A DNA stretch of 39,427 nucleotides, taken from the NCBI RefSeq assembly GCF_017447225.1, contig NZ_JAFSNZ010000050.1:1-39427 (forward strand), given 5' to 3'. Under the pieces are notes generated by a model. It was not told the DNA's origin. It was given only the letters and a program-made list of their open reading frames with translations, and ran no database searches. The position numbers and the translations under genes were made by a program. Within the stretch, counting starts at the first letter, position 1, and every line of letters begins with the position of its first letter. Source of the DNA: Methanobrevibacter sp. (GTDB lineage: Archaea > Methanobacteriota > Methanobacteria > Methanobacteriales > Methanobacteriaceae). Positions 24,758-33,990 of the stretch are shown here, in pieces.

Positions 24758-25116
24758 ACTGTCACACCTCTATTCTTAAAATACTCATCAGCTATTTTGT
24801 ATAGTTTGTCAAAAACTTCAATTAAATTAATCACGGATTCATTTAAATTATCATCTAAATTTTCCAGGTTTGCAAGCTGGGCTTTGTACTCCGGAAAGAT
24901 GTTGAGTGAATATGTGAAAAAAGGCTCAACTTCGGTTGCATTAATCTCTTCGTAATTAATTATGCTTTCCAGTGAATCGGATAATTCCTTGAGATTTTCA
25001 TAGCTTGAATCCAGGGATTCCTTAATGTCTGTGTCATTGTTATTCAGTTTTTGAAAAGCGTTGTTGAGCTGAATAATAGCTATGGTAAATAATTCTAAAT
25101 CAATTTCACCATCCAT
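24754..25116 (-). CDS. Small acidic helical protein coupled to DUF447
   Basis: A 120-residue protein I cannot place in a family. It is acidic and predicted nearly all helical, with leucine and isoleucine at heptad-like spacing (for example SYENLKELSDSLESIINYEE), which fits a coiled coil or four-helix bundle. No signal peptide. GGTG precedes the ATG. Its stop overlaps the DUF447 start, so a physical partnership between the products is plausible. Confidence 0.65.
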   Translation of the reverse strand: MDGEIDLELFTIAIIQLNNAFQKLNNNDTDIKESLDSSYENLKELSDSLESIINYEEINATEVEPFFTYSLNIFPEYKAQLANLENLDDNLNESVINLIEVFDKLYKIADEYFKNRGVTV

Positions 25117-25154
25117 AAATACACCATAAATGTTAAAAATAAAAAAAGAGTTAA

Positions 25155-25174
25155 ATTTCTCGGTTAAGAGAAAT
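25155..25174 (-). terminator. Hairpin terminator of the acetate-CoA ligase gene
   Basis: A perfect 7-bp stem, ATTTCTC (25155-25161) with GAGAAAT (25168-25174), and a 6-nt loop. On the minus strand it directly follows the stop codon and is followed by a T-run (complement of 25141-25147) and more T-rich DNA. Confidence 0.65.
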
Positions 25175-27270
25175 TATAATTTGATTTTAATATCTAAAGC
25201 GCTTGAACCTTCTTCGTAAACGAAGATTGGGTTGATATCAAGCTCGGATATTTCCGGGAAGTCTAAAGTTAATCTGGCTACTCTTTTAATAGCTTCTTTC
25301 ACTTCTTCGATATCACAGGCGGCTTCGCCTCTGTAACCTTTAAGCAATTCAGAAACTTTGGTAGCTTCGATTTGTTCATCAATTTCCTGGGATGACAATC
25401 CTTTAGCTAATTTGAAGGAAACGTCTTCAATAAGGTTAACGTAGATTCCACCCATACCAAATGCAATCATTGGTCCGAACTGTTTGTCTTTAATCATACC
25501 TACGATTACTTCCTGACCGGATTCCATCATTTTTTGGACTTCCACTCCATCAGGAATAATGTCTGGATGTGCAGCTTTTGCATTTGCTATGATTTCATCG
25601 TATGCTTCTTTAGCTTCTTCAGCAGTTGAAATTCCGACTTTTACTCCACCGATATCTGATTTGTGCAGGATTTTATCAGATGCGATTTTAAGAACAACAG
25701 GGAATTCCATCTCTTCAGCCAAACTGGCGGCTTCATCTGCAGAAGTTGACAGTTTGATTGGTGCTGCTGAGATTCCGTAAGCTTCAGCCACTGCATATGC
25801 TTCGCTTCCGAGTAATGTGTCTCTTCCGTCAGCAGTTACTTTATCAAATATTGCTTTTACTGCATCTTTGTCGACATCAGTGATGTTTTCAACGACATCA
25901 TCGTATTTTCTCTCACCTAATTTGGCGTAATTGGTCATTGCAGCAAGAGCGTCAACTGCGGTTTCAGGGAAAACGTATGTTGGAATGTGGTTTTCTCTTA
26001 AAAGCTCATTTGCATTTTCAAAGGTTGGACCGCCCATGTTAACTACGATAATAGGTTTTTTGGAATCTTTTCTTCCATCCAATATTGCCTGTGCAATTCC
26101 GTCAGGGTCAGCGGAAGCGGTCGGACAAACCATAACGATTAAACTGTCAACCCTTTCATCGTGCAATACGATATCGAGTGATTCCTGGTATCTGTTTACC
26201 GGTGCGTCTCCCAATACGTCAATCGGGTTGTTTGCACTACCTTCATCAGGGATACATTCTTTTAATCTTGCTGTGGTTTCTTCGTCGAATTTAACAAGAT
26301 CCAAACCTACTTTTTCCATAGCGTCTACGGTCAGTACTCCTCCACCACCTGCATTGGTAATGATTGCAACGTTGCTGCCTTCAGGCAATGGTGCTTTGGA
26401 AAATGCCAAACCTAAGTCAAAGAGTTCAGCCATGGTTTCAACACGCATAATTCCTGATTGGCCGAATGCTGTGTCGAATGCGAGGTCACTTCCTGCCAAT
26501 GCTCCTGTGTGTGAGGATGCGGCCTGTGCACCAGCTGAGGATGAACCTGATTTAAGAATGATAATTGGTTTTTTAGCTGCGGTTTCTCTCATTGTTCTGA
26601 TGAAGTCTTCATCATCTGAAATTGATTCTAAGTAACAGATAATTACGTTTGTTTCATCATCTTCAGCTAAATATTGCAGTAATTCTATTTCATTAACTCC
26701 TGCTTTGTTTCCAAGACTGATTACTTTACTGAATCCGATTCCTGAAGTTATACTCCAGTCGATGATTGCTACCATCATAGCTCCACTTTGGGAGATGAAT
26801 GCGATGTTTCCTTTTGGAGGCATCATCTGGGAGAATGAACCGTTTAATGGGGTGTGGGAATCGGTAATACCTAAACTGTTTGGTCCGATAATGTTAATTC
26901 CGTATTTTTTACCGAGTTCAGTTAATTCAGCTTCTAATTTAGCTCCTTCTTCACCGACTTCTTTGAAACCTGCGGTAATGACAACAAGGTTTTCAACGCC
27001 GACTTCACCACAGTCACGTACGGTATCATTAACGAAAACTGATGGGATGGTGATTATTGCTAAATCAACTTTTTCAGGGATGTCTTTTATGCTTGCATAT
27101 GCTTGTTTACCTAAAATTTCTCCACCTTTAGGATTTACAGGGTATATTTTACCTTCAAATCCGTCATTAATTAAGTTGTCTACAATGATGTATCCTACTT
27201 TTCCCGGAGTGTTTGAGGCTCCAATGACAGCCACAGATTCAGGTTTAAACATCTTATTGAGATCTATCAT
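25174..27270 (-). CDS. Acetate-CoA ligase (ADP-forming), fused alpha-beta form
   Basis: A 698-residue ADP-forming acyl-CoA synthetase that interconverts acyl-CoA, ADP and phosphate with acid, ATP and CoA. The CoA-binding domain begins SVAVIGASNTPGKVG (12-26), followed by the succinyl-CoA-synthetase-like flavodoxin domains. The phosphorylated His is H254 in ASSHTGALAGSD. An ATP-grasp domain follows from about residue 470, with VVLKIASDKILHKSDIGGVK. Both halves, which are separate subunits in Pyrococcus, are in one chain. In a hydrogenotrophic methanogen it probably handles acetate assimilation or 2-oxoacid-derived acyl-CoAs. GGAG precedes the ATG, and an unusual 10-bp inverted repeat lies just upstream. 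Confidence 0.93.
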   Translation of the reverse strand: MIDLNKMFKPESVAVIGASNTPGKVGYIIVDNLINDGFEGKIYPVNPKGGEILGKQAYASIKDIPEKVDLAIITIPSVFVNDTVRDCGEVGVENLVVITAGFKEVGEEGAKLEAELTELGKKYGINIIGPNSLGITDSHTPLNGSFSQMMPPKGNIAFISQSGAMMVAIIDWSITSGIGFSKVISLGNKAGVNEIELLQYLAEDDETNVIICYLESISDDEDFIRTMRETAAKKPIIILKSGSSSAGAQAASSHTGALAGSDLAFDTAFGQSGIMRVETMAELFDLGLAFSKAPLPEGSNVAIITNAGGGGVLTVDAMEKVGLDLVKFDEETTARLKECIPDEGSANNPIDVLGDAPVNRYQESLDIVLHDERVDSLIVMVCPTASADPDGIAQAILDGRKDSKKPIIVVNMGGPTFENANELLRENHIPTYVFPETAVDALAAMTNYAKLGERKYDDVVENITDVDKDAVKAIFDKVTADGRDTLLGSEAYAVAEAYGISAAPIKLSTSADEAASLAEEMEFPVVLKIASDKILHKSDIGGVKVGISTAEEAKEAYDEIIANAKAAHPDIIPDGVEVQKMMESGQEVIVGMIKDKQFGPMIAFGMGGIYVNLIEDVSFKLAKGLSSQEIDEQIEATKVSELLKGYRGEAACDIEEVKEAIKRVARLTLDFPEISELDINPIFVYEEGSSALDIKIKL

Positions 27271-27310
27271 AAAATTTTCTCCTTTATATTTAACACTATA
27301 ATTTATAATG

Positions 27311-27333
27311 ATAAATAATTAACAATTATTTAT
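27311..27333. promoter_or_regulatory. Perfect 10-bp inverted repeat upstream of the acetate-CoA ligase gene
   Basis: ATAAATAATT (27311-27320) and AATTATTTAT (27324-27333) flank AAC, about 40 bp before the start codon at 27270. The position fits the core promoter of the minus-strand gene and could be an operator. The arms contain only A and T, so chance is a real alternative. Confidence 0.4.
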
Positions 27334-27533
27334 GTTTTAATATTTTGATTTATTATTATATAAAGATATTGATTAAATAATTAGTTTTAAACCTTTATAT
27401 AAAATTTTAATTAATAATTAAAGGATTTTTTGATAAAAAAAGTGCCGTCATTATATGAAAATGATTTAATATTAGAATTAATATAAATAATATATAAATA
27501 TATTTTAAAAATTTGATTAATGCGAGGAGGATT

Positions 27534-28448
27534 ATGAGTTTAATCATAGCTTATGTTGGAAAAAAAGGCTGTGTAATGGCCAGTGATAAAAGAAGAATTG
27601 CCTATTTCGGTAATAATAGGCAAGCATTGGAAGATGAATTGTATGACGGAAGTATCACAACAGACGATGAACTTTTAAAAAGATCAAAAGAACTTGATGT
27701 TCCGATTAAAATAACTGATGATGCTGACAAGTTAAGGATTGTGGGCAATACCGTTAGGGGTGAAGTAAGTACAAAAGGAACCCATGAAACAAAACGTAAA
27801 AGAATTTACGGAACAACTAACGGTTATCAAATCGTAGAATTAATAGGATCTGAAACAAAATCCCGTAACGCCGGCGAAAAAGGTATTATTTTATTCGGAA
27901 ACGACTTTGCTAAAAAACAGGCTGAAACTTTAATTCAAAGAAGATGGAAGGCTTCACATAGCTTAAGGCTAATGGGAGACATATTCGAAGAGATTCTGAC
28001 TGAAATCTCTAAAAGAACTCCGACTATCGGTAAGGAATTCGACGTGCTGATTCAGCAACCTAAATTCAACCCGTCCGAAGCTCAAAAACATCTAAATGTT
28101 ACAATTGATGCAGACATTAAAGTTTTAACTAAATACAGGCAACAGTTAACTGAAGAAATGATTCAAAAAACCAGAGAAATTGAATTGGCTAATAAAATCA
28201 TCGATGACGGACCTATCGGTAAGGTTGAGTCAATTGACGGAAAGATGATTGAAGTCAGATTAAATGACAAGACTCAGGCATTCAATTTCAATTGGAAGCC
28301 ATTGGCAGGTCCTAATCATAACGTTATAATGTTTGCCGATACAGACGACATTAAAATTGGAGATAAAGTTGTTATTAAAGACGAAGTTCTATGTCTTAAA
28401 AGAAACAAATCCCCGCTGTCATGTGATATTATCCTATGTTCACTATGA
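27534..28448 (+). CDS. Connectase-like protein ligase (DUF2121)
   Basis: A 304-residue DUF2121 protein. This family contains connectase, an archaeal protein ligase related to proteasome beta subunits that was characterised in Methanocaldococcus and joins proteins through a KDPGA-type motif found in MtrA. The N-terminus MSLIIAYVGKKGCVMASDKRRIAYFG is proteasome-like: after Met removal, Ser would be the N-terminal nucleophile, followed by the GxxGxxMASDKR strand. TTG 27513 is in frame but would bury this residue; ATG 27534 with GAGGAGG upstream is the proper start. The C-terminal half holds a helical arm and a small beta domain. The next gene is 9 bp downstream. Confidence 0.85.
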   Translation: MSLIIAYVGKKGCVMASDKRRIAYFGNNRQALEDELYDGSITTDDELLKRSKELDVPIKITDDADKLRIVGNTVRGEVSTKGTHETKRKRIYGTTNGYQIVELIGSETKSRNAGEKGIILFGNDFAKKQAETLIQRRWKASHSLRLMGDIFEEILTEISKRTPTIGKEFDVLIQQPKFNPSEAQKHLNVTIDADIKVLTKYRQQLTEEMIQKTREIELANKIIDDGPIGKVESIDGKMIEVRLNDKTQAFNFNWKPLAGPNHNVIMFADTDDIKIGDKVVIKDEVLCLKRNKSPLSCDIILCSL

Positions 28449-28457
28449 GGAAGTTAA

Positions 28458-29390
28458 ATGAAACTGATATTCTTAGGAAGTGGCGGAGGACGATTTTCCG
28501 CCATCAACCAAAGAAGAATGACAGGCGGATTCAGAATTGATAATCTGGGCGGAAAGAATTATCATATTGACCCGGGACCTGGAGCTTTAGTCCGAACATA
28601 TCAGTTCGGTCTGGATCCGAGAAATATTGACGGAGTTTTCGTATCCCATGCACACACTGACCATTATAATGATGCTGAAATACTGATTGAAGCAATGACG
28701 CGCGGAATGACGCAGGAAAATGGTCATATCATCGGTGCAAAAAGTGTACTGTCCGGTTTTGAAAAATGGGGTCCCTGCATTTCAAAGTATCATCAGACGA
28801 AATCTAATCTGATTGAATTGGAATCAGGAGATGTCAGATATTTTGATAACTGTCTGGTCAAAGCCACCCCTACAAGACATGGCGATCCGGTAGGTATAGG
28901 TTTCCAGATGGAATATAAGGATTTTAAGATATCCTACACTTCAGATACTTCTTATTTCCCTGAATTAGTTGAAGCACATGAAGATGCGGATGTTTTGATA
29001 GCCAGTGTATTGCGTCCTGGCGGAAGGTCAATTAAAGGTCATCTGTGTTCTCAGGGATTTATTAGATTATTAAAAGAGCTTAAACCTAAATTAGCTATAA
29101 TGACTCATTTGGGACTTAAGATGATTTCCAATAATCCTATTGGTGAGGCTAAAAGAATTACCCGTTTGACTGGTGTCAAAACATTGGCCGCTTTTGACGG
29201 CATGTCACTTGATATTAACTTCAACAATCCGGCAAGAGCCCGCATCATGTCACTTAAGGATGTGGATGCGCCTTTCCACGGATCAAATAATAATCTATCA
29301 CATTTCGAAAGGAAAAATACAAACAGACTTGCAATCAAACATGGGGAAACTGATGAGCTTGCACATATGAATAAAAGGCCTAATCATTAA
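28458..29390 (+). CDS. MBL-fold metallo-hydrolase
   Basis: A 310-residue metallo-beta-lactamase-fold protein with the metal motif [10 protein letters not shown] (H64, H66, D68, H69), an upstream IDPGPGAL turn, a later TRHGDP histidine, the bridging Asp in YTSDTSY and MTHLGLK. The order is that of RNase Z/PhnP-like phosphodiesterases. No exosite arm or KH/beta-CASP domain is seen, so it is probably not a tRNase Z or an mRNA nuclease. Likely co-transcribed with the connectase gene. The C-terminal about 60 residues are polar, His- and Asn-rich and may be disordered. Its end overlaps the convergent aroC by 11 bp. Confidence 0.87.
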   Translation: MKLIFLGSGGGRFSAINQRRMTGGFRIDNLGGKNYHIDPGPGALVRTYQFGLDPRNIDGVFVSHAHTDHYNDAEILIEAMTRGMTQENGHIIGAKSVLSGFEKWGPCISKYHQTKSNLIELESGDVRYFDNCLVKATPTRHGDPVGIGFQMEYKDFKISYTSDTSYFPELVEAHEDADVLIASVLRPGGRSIKGHLCSQGFIRLLKELKPKLAIMTHLGLKMISNNPIGEAKRITRLTGVKTLAAFDGMSLDINFNNPARARIMSLKDVDAPFHGSNNNLSHFERKNTNRLAIKHGETDELAHMNKRPNH

Positions 29391-30474
29391 TGTTGCTCGG
29401 ATTTATAAAGCCTGAGCGAATCATATGGTCTGCCAAAACTATTGCAGTTGAGGATTCGGCAACAACAGTTACTCTCGGACAGATGCAAGGATCGTGTCTT
29501 CCTTTTATTTCTATTTTTTTATTTTCCATTTTTTCCAAATCAATTGAGTCCTGACATTTGGAAATTGAAGGGGTTGGCTTTATTGCAATTCTTGAAATAA
29601 TAGGCATTCCATTGCTCATACCACCGATAATTCCACCTGAATTGTTTGTTTTGGTTTTAACAGAATCATTTTCAATATAATATTCGTCATTGATTTCGGA
29701 TGCACATTTATCTGCTACATCAAAGCCCAAACCTATCTCAACACCTTTAACAGCACCAATATTCATCAGAATTCTTGCAAGATCTCCGTCAAGCCTTTCA
29801 AAGACAGGTTCACCAAGACCTGCCGGAACGTTAACTGCAATTGTTTCCACAATTCCTCCAACAGAATCTCCTTCCTGTTTTTTGGAAAGAATTAACTCTT
29901 CCATTTCTTTTGCGGCTTTCAAATCAGCGCAGCGAACAGGATTTTTTTCAATATTGCTTTTGATTTCATCAAATGATAATTTTTCAGCTTTAATGTCTCC
30001 GATTTGTGTAACGTGTGAAATGATTTCTATGTTCTGTGTATTCAGGAGCTTTTTGGCAACTGCCCCTCCAATGACATGTCCTATAGTTATCCTGCCGCTT
30101 CCACGACCCCCACCATTGTAATCGTAATTTCCGTATTTTGTCATCCAGCCATAATCACCATGTGAAGGGCGTGGTGTGTCTTTAAACATTGAATAGTCTT
30201 TGGAGTGCTGATTTTTATTAAAAACAACTCCTGTTATTGGTGTTCCATCAGTTTTTCCTTCAAAAATTCCTGACAATATCTGGACTTCATCAGATTCTTT
30301 TCTAGGTGTGGTTACACTGCTTGTGCCAGGTTTTCTTTTATCCAATTCCTTTTGAATATCTTCAACACTCAGTTCAAGATTTGCAGGGCATCCGTCAATA
30401 ACAGCGCCTACTGCAGTTCCGTGGCTTGAACCAAAGCTTGTAATTTGAAATTTTTCCCCAATTTTGTTTGACAT
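29380..30474 (-). CDS. aroC: Chorismate synthase
   Basis: Converts 5-enolpyruvylshikimate-3-phosphate to chorismate using reduced FMN, the last step of the common aromatic pathway. The 364-residue length is normal. Visible signatures are [19 protein letters not shown] near the N-terminus, the [14 protein letters not shown] segment, [22 protein letters not shown] and the C-terminal [15 protein letters not shown]. There is no clear ribosome binding site before the ATG, so the message may be leaderless. Divergent from hemB over 75 bp. Confidence 0.95.
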   Translation of the reverse strand: MSNKIGEKFQITSFGSSHGTAVGAVIDGCPANLELSVEDIQKELDKRKPGTSSVTTPRKESDEVQILSGIFEGKTDGTPITGVVFNKNQHSKDYSMFKDTPRPSHGDYGWMTKYGNYDYNGGGRGSGRITIGHVIGGAVAKKLLNTQNIEIISHVTQIGDIKAEKLSFDEIKSNIEKNPVRCADLKAAKEMEELILSKKQEGDSVGGIVETIAVNVPAGLGEPVFERLDGDLARILMNIGAVKGVEIGLGFDVADKCASEINDEYYIENDSVKTKTNNSGGIIGGMSNGMPIISRIAIKPTPSISKCQDSIDLEKMENKKIEIKGRHDPCICPRVTVVAESSTAIVLADHMIRSGFINPSNIND

Positions 30475-30549
30475 ACTAAATTATATTTAATTTAAACTAT
30501 TAATACTTAAATAATTTTAATGTGTAATATAAATACAAGGTGAAATAAA

Positions 30550-31554
30550 ATGCAGTTTCCAATTACAAGAATGAGAAGATTAAGAAAAAACTCAAAAATT
30601 CGTGATATTGTACGTGAAACAAAACTTCAAAAGGAAGATTTGATTTATCCAATTTATTTTAAACAGGAACTTAAAGGAGATGAAAAAGAGGAAATCTCAT
30701 CCCTTCCGGGAGAATACAGATACTCTTTGCAAAGCGGTGTGGAATTTGCAAAAAAACTCGAGGCAAAAGGATTAAAATCAATTATTGTTTTCGGTATCCC
30801 TCCAGAAGATGAAAAGGATGAAATAGCAACTCCTGATTATGCAGATACCGGAATCGTTCAAAAAGCCATCCGTGAACTTAAAAAACAGACCAATCTGGTT
30901 GTAATTAGTGATGTGTGCTTATGCCAATACACTTCTCATGGACATTGCGGTCTGATTAAGGAAAATGATGATACTGATGACGGAATCGAAATATTGAATG
31001 ATGAGTCATTGGAATACATTGCAAAAGTGGCGCTTTCACATGCACGTGCCGGTGCTGATATCGTAGCTCCTTCAGACATGATGGATGGAAGAGTTGGAGC
31101 TATCAGGCAGGCTTTGGATGAAAACGGATATTATAATGTTATGATAATGTCATATTCAGCAAAATATGCATCAGCTTTCTATGAACCCTTCCGTCAGGCA
31201 GCCTGTTCATCACCTCATAAAGGGGATAGGAAAAGCTATCAGATGGATCCTGCAAATGCCGTTGAAGCTATTCGCGAATGTGAACTGGATGTGATTGAAG
31301 GCTGCGACTTTTTAATGGTAAAACCTGCTTTACCTTATCTGGATGTTGTAAGAACAGTTAAGGATGAGTTCATGCTGCCTCTTGTTGCATATAATGTAAG
31401 CGGTGAATATTCAATGATTATGGCCGCAATCGAAAAAGGTTATCTGACTGAAAGGGCAATAATGGAAAGTCTGCTTTCAATAAAAAGAGCGGGTGCTGAT
31501 TTGATTATTACAAACTTCGCACCTAAAGTGCTTTTAGAGGACATGATAGAATGA
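30550..31554 (+). CDS. hemB: Porphobilinogen synthase
   Basis: Condenses two 5-aminolevulinate molecules to porphobilinogen; in a methanogen this feeds cofactor F430 and corrinoids. In the 334 residues the zinc site is [14 protein letters not shown] (C123, C125, C133), and the two active-site lysines are K205 (SYSAK) and K258 (MVKPALPY). The zinc-type rather than magnesium-type site is present. AAGGTGA lies 7 nt before the ATG. The stop overlaps the next start as ATGA. Confidence 0.95.
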   Translation: MQFPITRMRRLRKNSKIRDIVRETKLQKEDLIYPIYFKQELKGDEKEEISSLPGEYRYSLQSGVEFAKKLEAKGLKSIIVFGIPPEDEKDEIATPDYADTGIVQKAIRELKKQTNLVVISDVCLCQYTSHGHCGLIKENDDTDDGIEILNDESLEYIAKVALSHARAGADIVAPSDMMDGRVGAIRQALDENGYYNVMIMSYSAKYASAFYEPFRQAACSSPHKGDRKSYQMDPANAVEAIRECELDVIEGCDFLMVKPALPYLDVVRTVKDEFMLPLVAYNVSGEYSMIMAAIEKGYLTERAIMESLLSIKRAGADLIITNFAPKVLLEDMIE

Positions 31555-32429
31555 ATCCTTCTGAAATAGCTAAAATTGCTCAAATTGCTTCAGCTCTTGA
31601 AGTTAGCGGATATCCGAAGCCCGGAAATGTTCACAGAACCAGGGATTATGATGATATGGTCTTTGAAGACTTTATTATCAGCGGAATTGTAATTGGAGAC
31701 ACAATCCGTGAAGCATGCACTGATGTGGATATTGAAAATCCTTTGCTTGGAAAATACATTCTGCAGGCTGTTGCAGAAACCGACAGGTGGATTAAAAACA
31801 ACACTAACCTGGGCATTGTGATGATGACCACTCCGATAGCCGTGGCTGCTGCCATCAGTGATAATTTTGATGAAATCCGTCCAAATATTGTTAAATTAAT
31901 GGCAAATACCTCTGTTGATGATGCATGTGACCTGTATGATGCAATAAACATTGCCGATGCCGGTGGAATGGGAGACCAGGACGAGTATGATGTCGCTTCA
32001 GACAATGCCAAAAACGAACTTCGTGAAAACAAGCAAACTATGTATGATGTCTTGAAAATATCTGCTCCATGGGACATGCTTGCCCGTGAGATGACTTCCG
32101 ACATGCCTGCCGTTTTTGAAATAGGCTATCCAACTTACCATGAGCTTAAAGATGAAAAATCCTTAAATGACGCATGTCTTTTGACATTTTTAACGATATT
32201 GTCTCAGGTTCCGGATACATTGATTTCAAGAAAATACGGTTCTGATGAGGCTTTAAAAATTTCTATGATGACAAGGGATCTGCTTAATCTGAAAGATGAA
32301 GCTGATTTTATGGAAAAAGTCTCTGAATTTGATGATTATCTGTACAAAAATCACTACAATCCTGGAACAACAGCTGATTTGACTGCAGCTTCAATTTTTG
32401 TCAGTTATTTAAAGTCAAACTTTGAATAA
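31551..32429 (+). CDS. CitG/MdcB-like triphosphoribosyl-dephospho-CoA synthase family protein
   Basis: A 292-residue all-helical protein matching the CitG/MdcB family: [17 protein letters not shown] at the N-terminus (the substrate/ATP-binding signature), [29 protein letters not shown] and a terminal [18 protein letters not shown]. Bacterial members make the prosthetic-group precursor of citrate or malonate lyase; methanogens lack those lyases and this branch has no assigned substrate. It overlaps hemB by 4 bp, implying coupled translation and perhaps a cofactor-related role. Confidence 0.85.
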   Translation: MNPSEIAKIAQIASALEVSGYPKPGNVHRTRDYDDMVFEDFIISGIVIGDTIREACTDVDIENPLLGKYILQAVAETDRWIKNNTNLGIVMMTTPIAVAAAISDNFDEIRPNIVKLMANTSVDDACDLYDAINIADAGGMGDQDEYDVASDNAKNELRENKQTMYDVLKISAPWDMLAREMTSDMPAVFEIGYPTYHELKDEKSLNDACLLTFLTILSQVPDTLISRKYGSDEALKISMMTRDLLNLKDEADFMEKVSEFDDYLYKNHYNPGTTADLTAASIFVSYLKSNFE

Positions 32430-32438
32430 CTTCTTTTT

Positions 32439-33647
32439 TTAATTTATTTCTAAAAATTCCGGTGTATCGATTAGACAAGGTATGATGGCTGATACAAGCA
32501 TCAATGGAATCAGATTCATTGGAAATATAATCATTAAAAGCAGCACGACTGCAAGAGGCTTTCTTAAAATTCCAGCCATAAATGATGTCGTAACGATTGC
32601 CATTGAAATTACAGGATCCATATTTAAAATAATGCTCATTGCATAGCCCATTGCAGTTCCTGAAAATATCAGAGGGAAGAAATGCCCTCCTTTAAGGCCA
32701 GTTTCAATGCAGATATTGGTTAAAACTATTTTTATAATGCTTGTTAATATCAGGATTATTACTCCAAGCTGTGCGCCGGTCTCCATCAGAATATAAATCT
32801 GCTCCTCTCCGGAAAACATTGTTAAAGGAAGCAATGTTCCAATCACACCCAATATTAATCCGCCGATAACACCCTTTAATATGAAATTGTCTTTCAGGTT
32901 TTTAAATAATGTTTCAGACATTTTATGGCTTAAAAAATATACATATGAAAGGACAGTTCCCAAAAGTATCATCAATATTATGCCGGGATAATTGAGATTA
33001 TCCAGTGTTGCTGTTCCTATTGAATGTAGGCCAGCATGATTATGGGTTAAATGGTTTAAAAATACGAATATTCCAAAAGAGCTTAAAATGGCTACAAAAT
33101 ATAATATGTTTTTTGAGGTTTTAGGCAGTGAGCTTTCCTCGTTTTCAATAGGCTCCACAAAACCGAACATTGGGGAAGCAAATATTGTACCTAATGTTGC
33201 CGTAATACCGATATGTGCCAGTTCCTCAAGCTCATCATTGAATATCGTGAGTTTGTCTCCAATCCATGTAAACAATCCTGCAATTATGCCGGTCAATCCA
33301 GCTTCTGGCCCAACACTTGCACCAAGAATCAGTGGCAATATTGCAGAAACTGTGGATGAAAAAATATTATTATATGAATATCTGTGATCCTTTTTAACGG
33401 TCTTGATTACTTCATTCAACTCTTCGGGACTGTCTCCGTATTTGTTTTTCCACAAACCAATCAACAAACCTCCAATTATACATACTATAATTGTATAATA
33501 TTTGAAGTTGATTAATCTTGGAATGTAGTCCCATAGAAAATGAATTCCGAAGTTCATGCCTCTCATGAAACACCAGATTATCGCTCCGGCTATGATTCCG
33601 ATAATCACAGTATATATTGTTAAAAGCAAATTGTTTTTCAAATCCAT
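32439..33647 (-). CDS. ClC-family chloride channel or antiporter
   Basis: A 402-residue membrane protein with about ten hydrophobic segments and ClC motifs: GASVGPEAGLTG, where E115 takes the gating-glutamate place, and KGGHFFPLIFSGTAMG. The usual GxEGP reads GPEAG, a divergent form. No cytoplasmic CBS domains are present. Whether it is a channel or a proton antiporter cannot be decided without aligning the second glutamate. GAGGAAT precedes the ATG. It converges with the CitG-like gene 9 bp away. Confidence 0.88.
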   Translation of the reverse strand: MDLKNNLLLTIYTVIIGIIAGAIIWCFMRGMNFGIHFLWDYIPRLINFKYYTIIVCIIGGLLIGLWKNKYGDSPEELNEVIKTVKKDHRYSYNNIFSSTVSAILPLILGASVGPEAGLTGIIAGLFTWIGDKLTIFNDELEELAHIGITATLGTIFASPMFGFVEPIENEESSLPKTSKNILYFVAILSSFGIFVFLNHLTHNHAGLHSIGTATLDNLNYPGIILMILLGTVLSYVYFLSHKMSETLFKNLKDNFILKGVIGGLILGVIGTLLPLTMFSGEEQIYILMETGAQLGVIILILTSIIKIVLTNICIETGLKGGHFFPLIFSGTAMGYAMSIILNMDPVISMAIVTTSFMAGILRKPLAVVLLLMIIFPMNLIPLMLVSAIIPCLIDTPEFLEIN

Positions 33648-33725
33648 CAGATATTCCTCAAATTCTATTATTAAAAATGTCTTTGTTGAATTAACTATTT
33701 ATTTTATACTGAATATATTTAATAT

Positions 33726-33971
33726 ATGAAAACCAGAACCATTAATATTTCTAAAGATACTTATCGCATTTTGTCTGAACTTGCATCAGAAAATGATACT
33801 TTTGATGACGTTATAAGATTTTTAATCTGTTATTTTGAAGAATTCTCAGATAATCAGGCCAAATCATATAATGGGGAAATAGTAAATTTTGAAAGCGGAA
33901 ATTTGGATAATGTCACGAAATTAACTTTAAATGATTTGGAAAAAAGAATATCTAAATTAGAAAATAGTTAA
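33726..33971 (+). CDS. Ribbon-helix-helix antitoxin-like protein
   Basis: An 81-residue protein. The first about 40 residues (KTRTINISKDTYRILSELA, then FDDVIRFLI) have the strand-helix-helix layout of archaeal VapB-like antitoxins (the DUF217/COG1753 type). The C-terminal half is acidic and could be the toxin-binding region. No PIN-domain or other toxin gene is adjacent: the neighbours are a ClC channel and a MATE transporter on the other strand. It may be an orphan antitoxin or a small transcription factor. There is no strong ribosome binding site. Confidence 0.65.
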   Translation: MKTRTINISKDTYRILSELASENDTFDDVIRFLICYFEEFSDNQAKSYNGEIVNFESGNLDNVTKLTLNDLEKRISKLENS

Positions 33972-33990
33972 TGGTGATGTTTGGTGAAAT

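Noticed and set aside
26705-27301. Long plus-strand open frames opposite the acetate-CoA ligase gene (also 25931-26635).
   Set aside because: They have no ribosome binding site and low-complexity composition, and lie antisense to a complete, well-recognised gene.
29690-30121. A 143-codon frame opposite aroC.
   Set aside because: Antisense to conserved chorismate synthase motifs, with no ribosome binding site.
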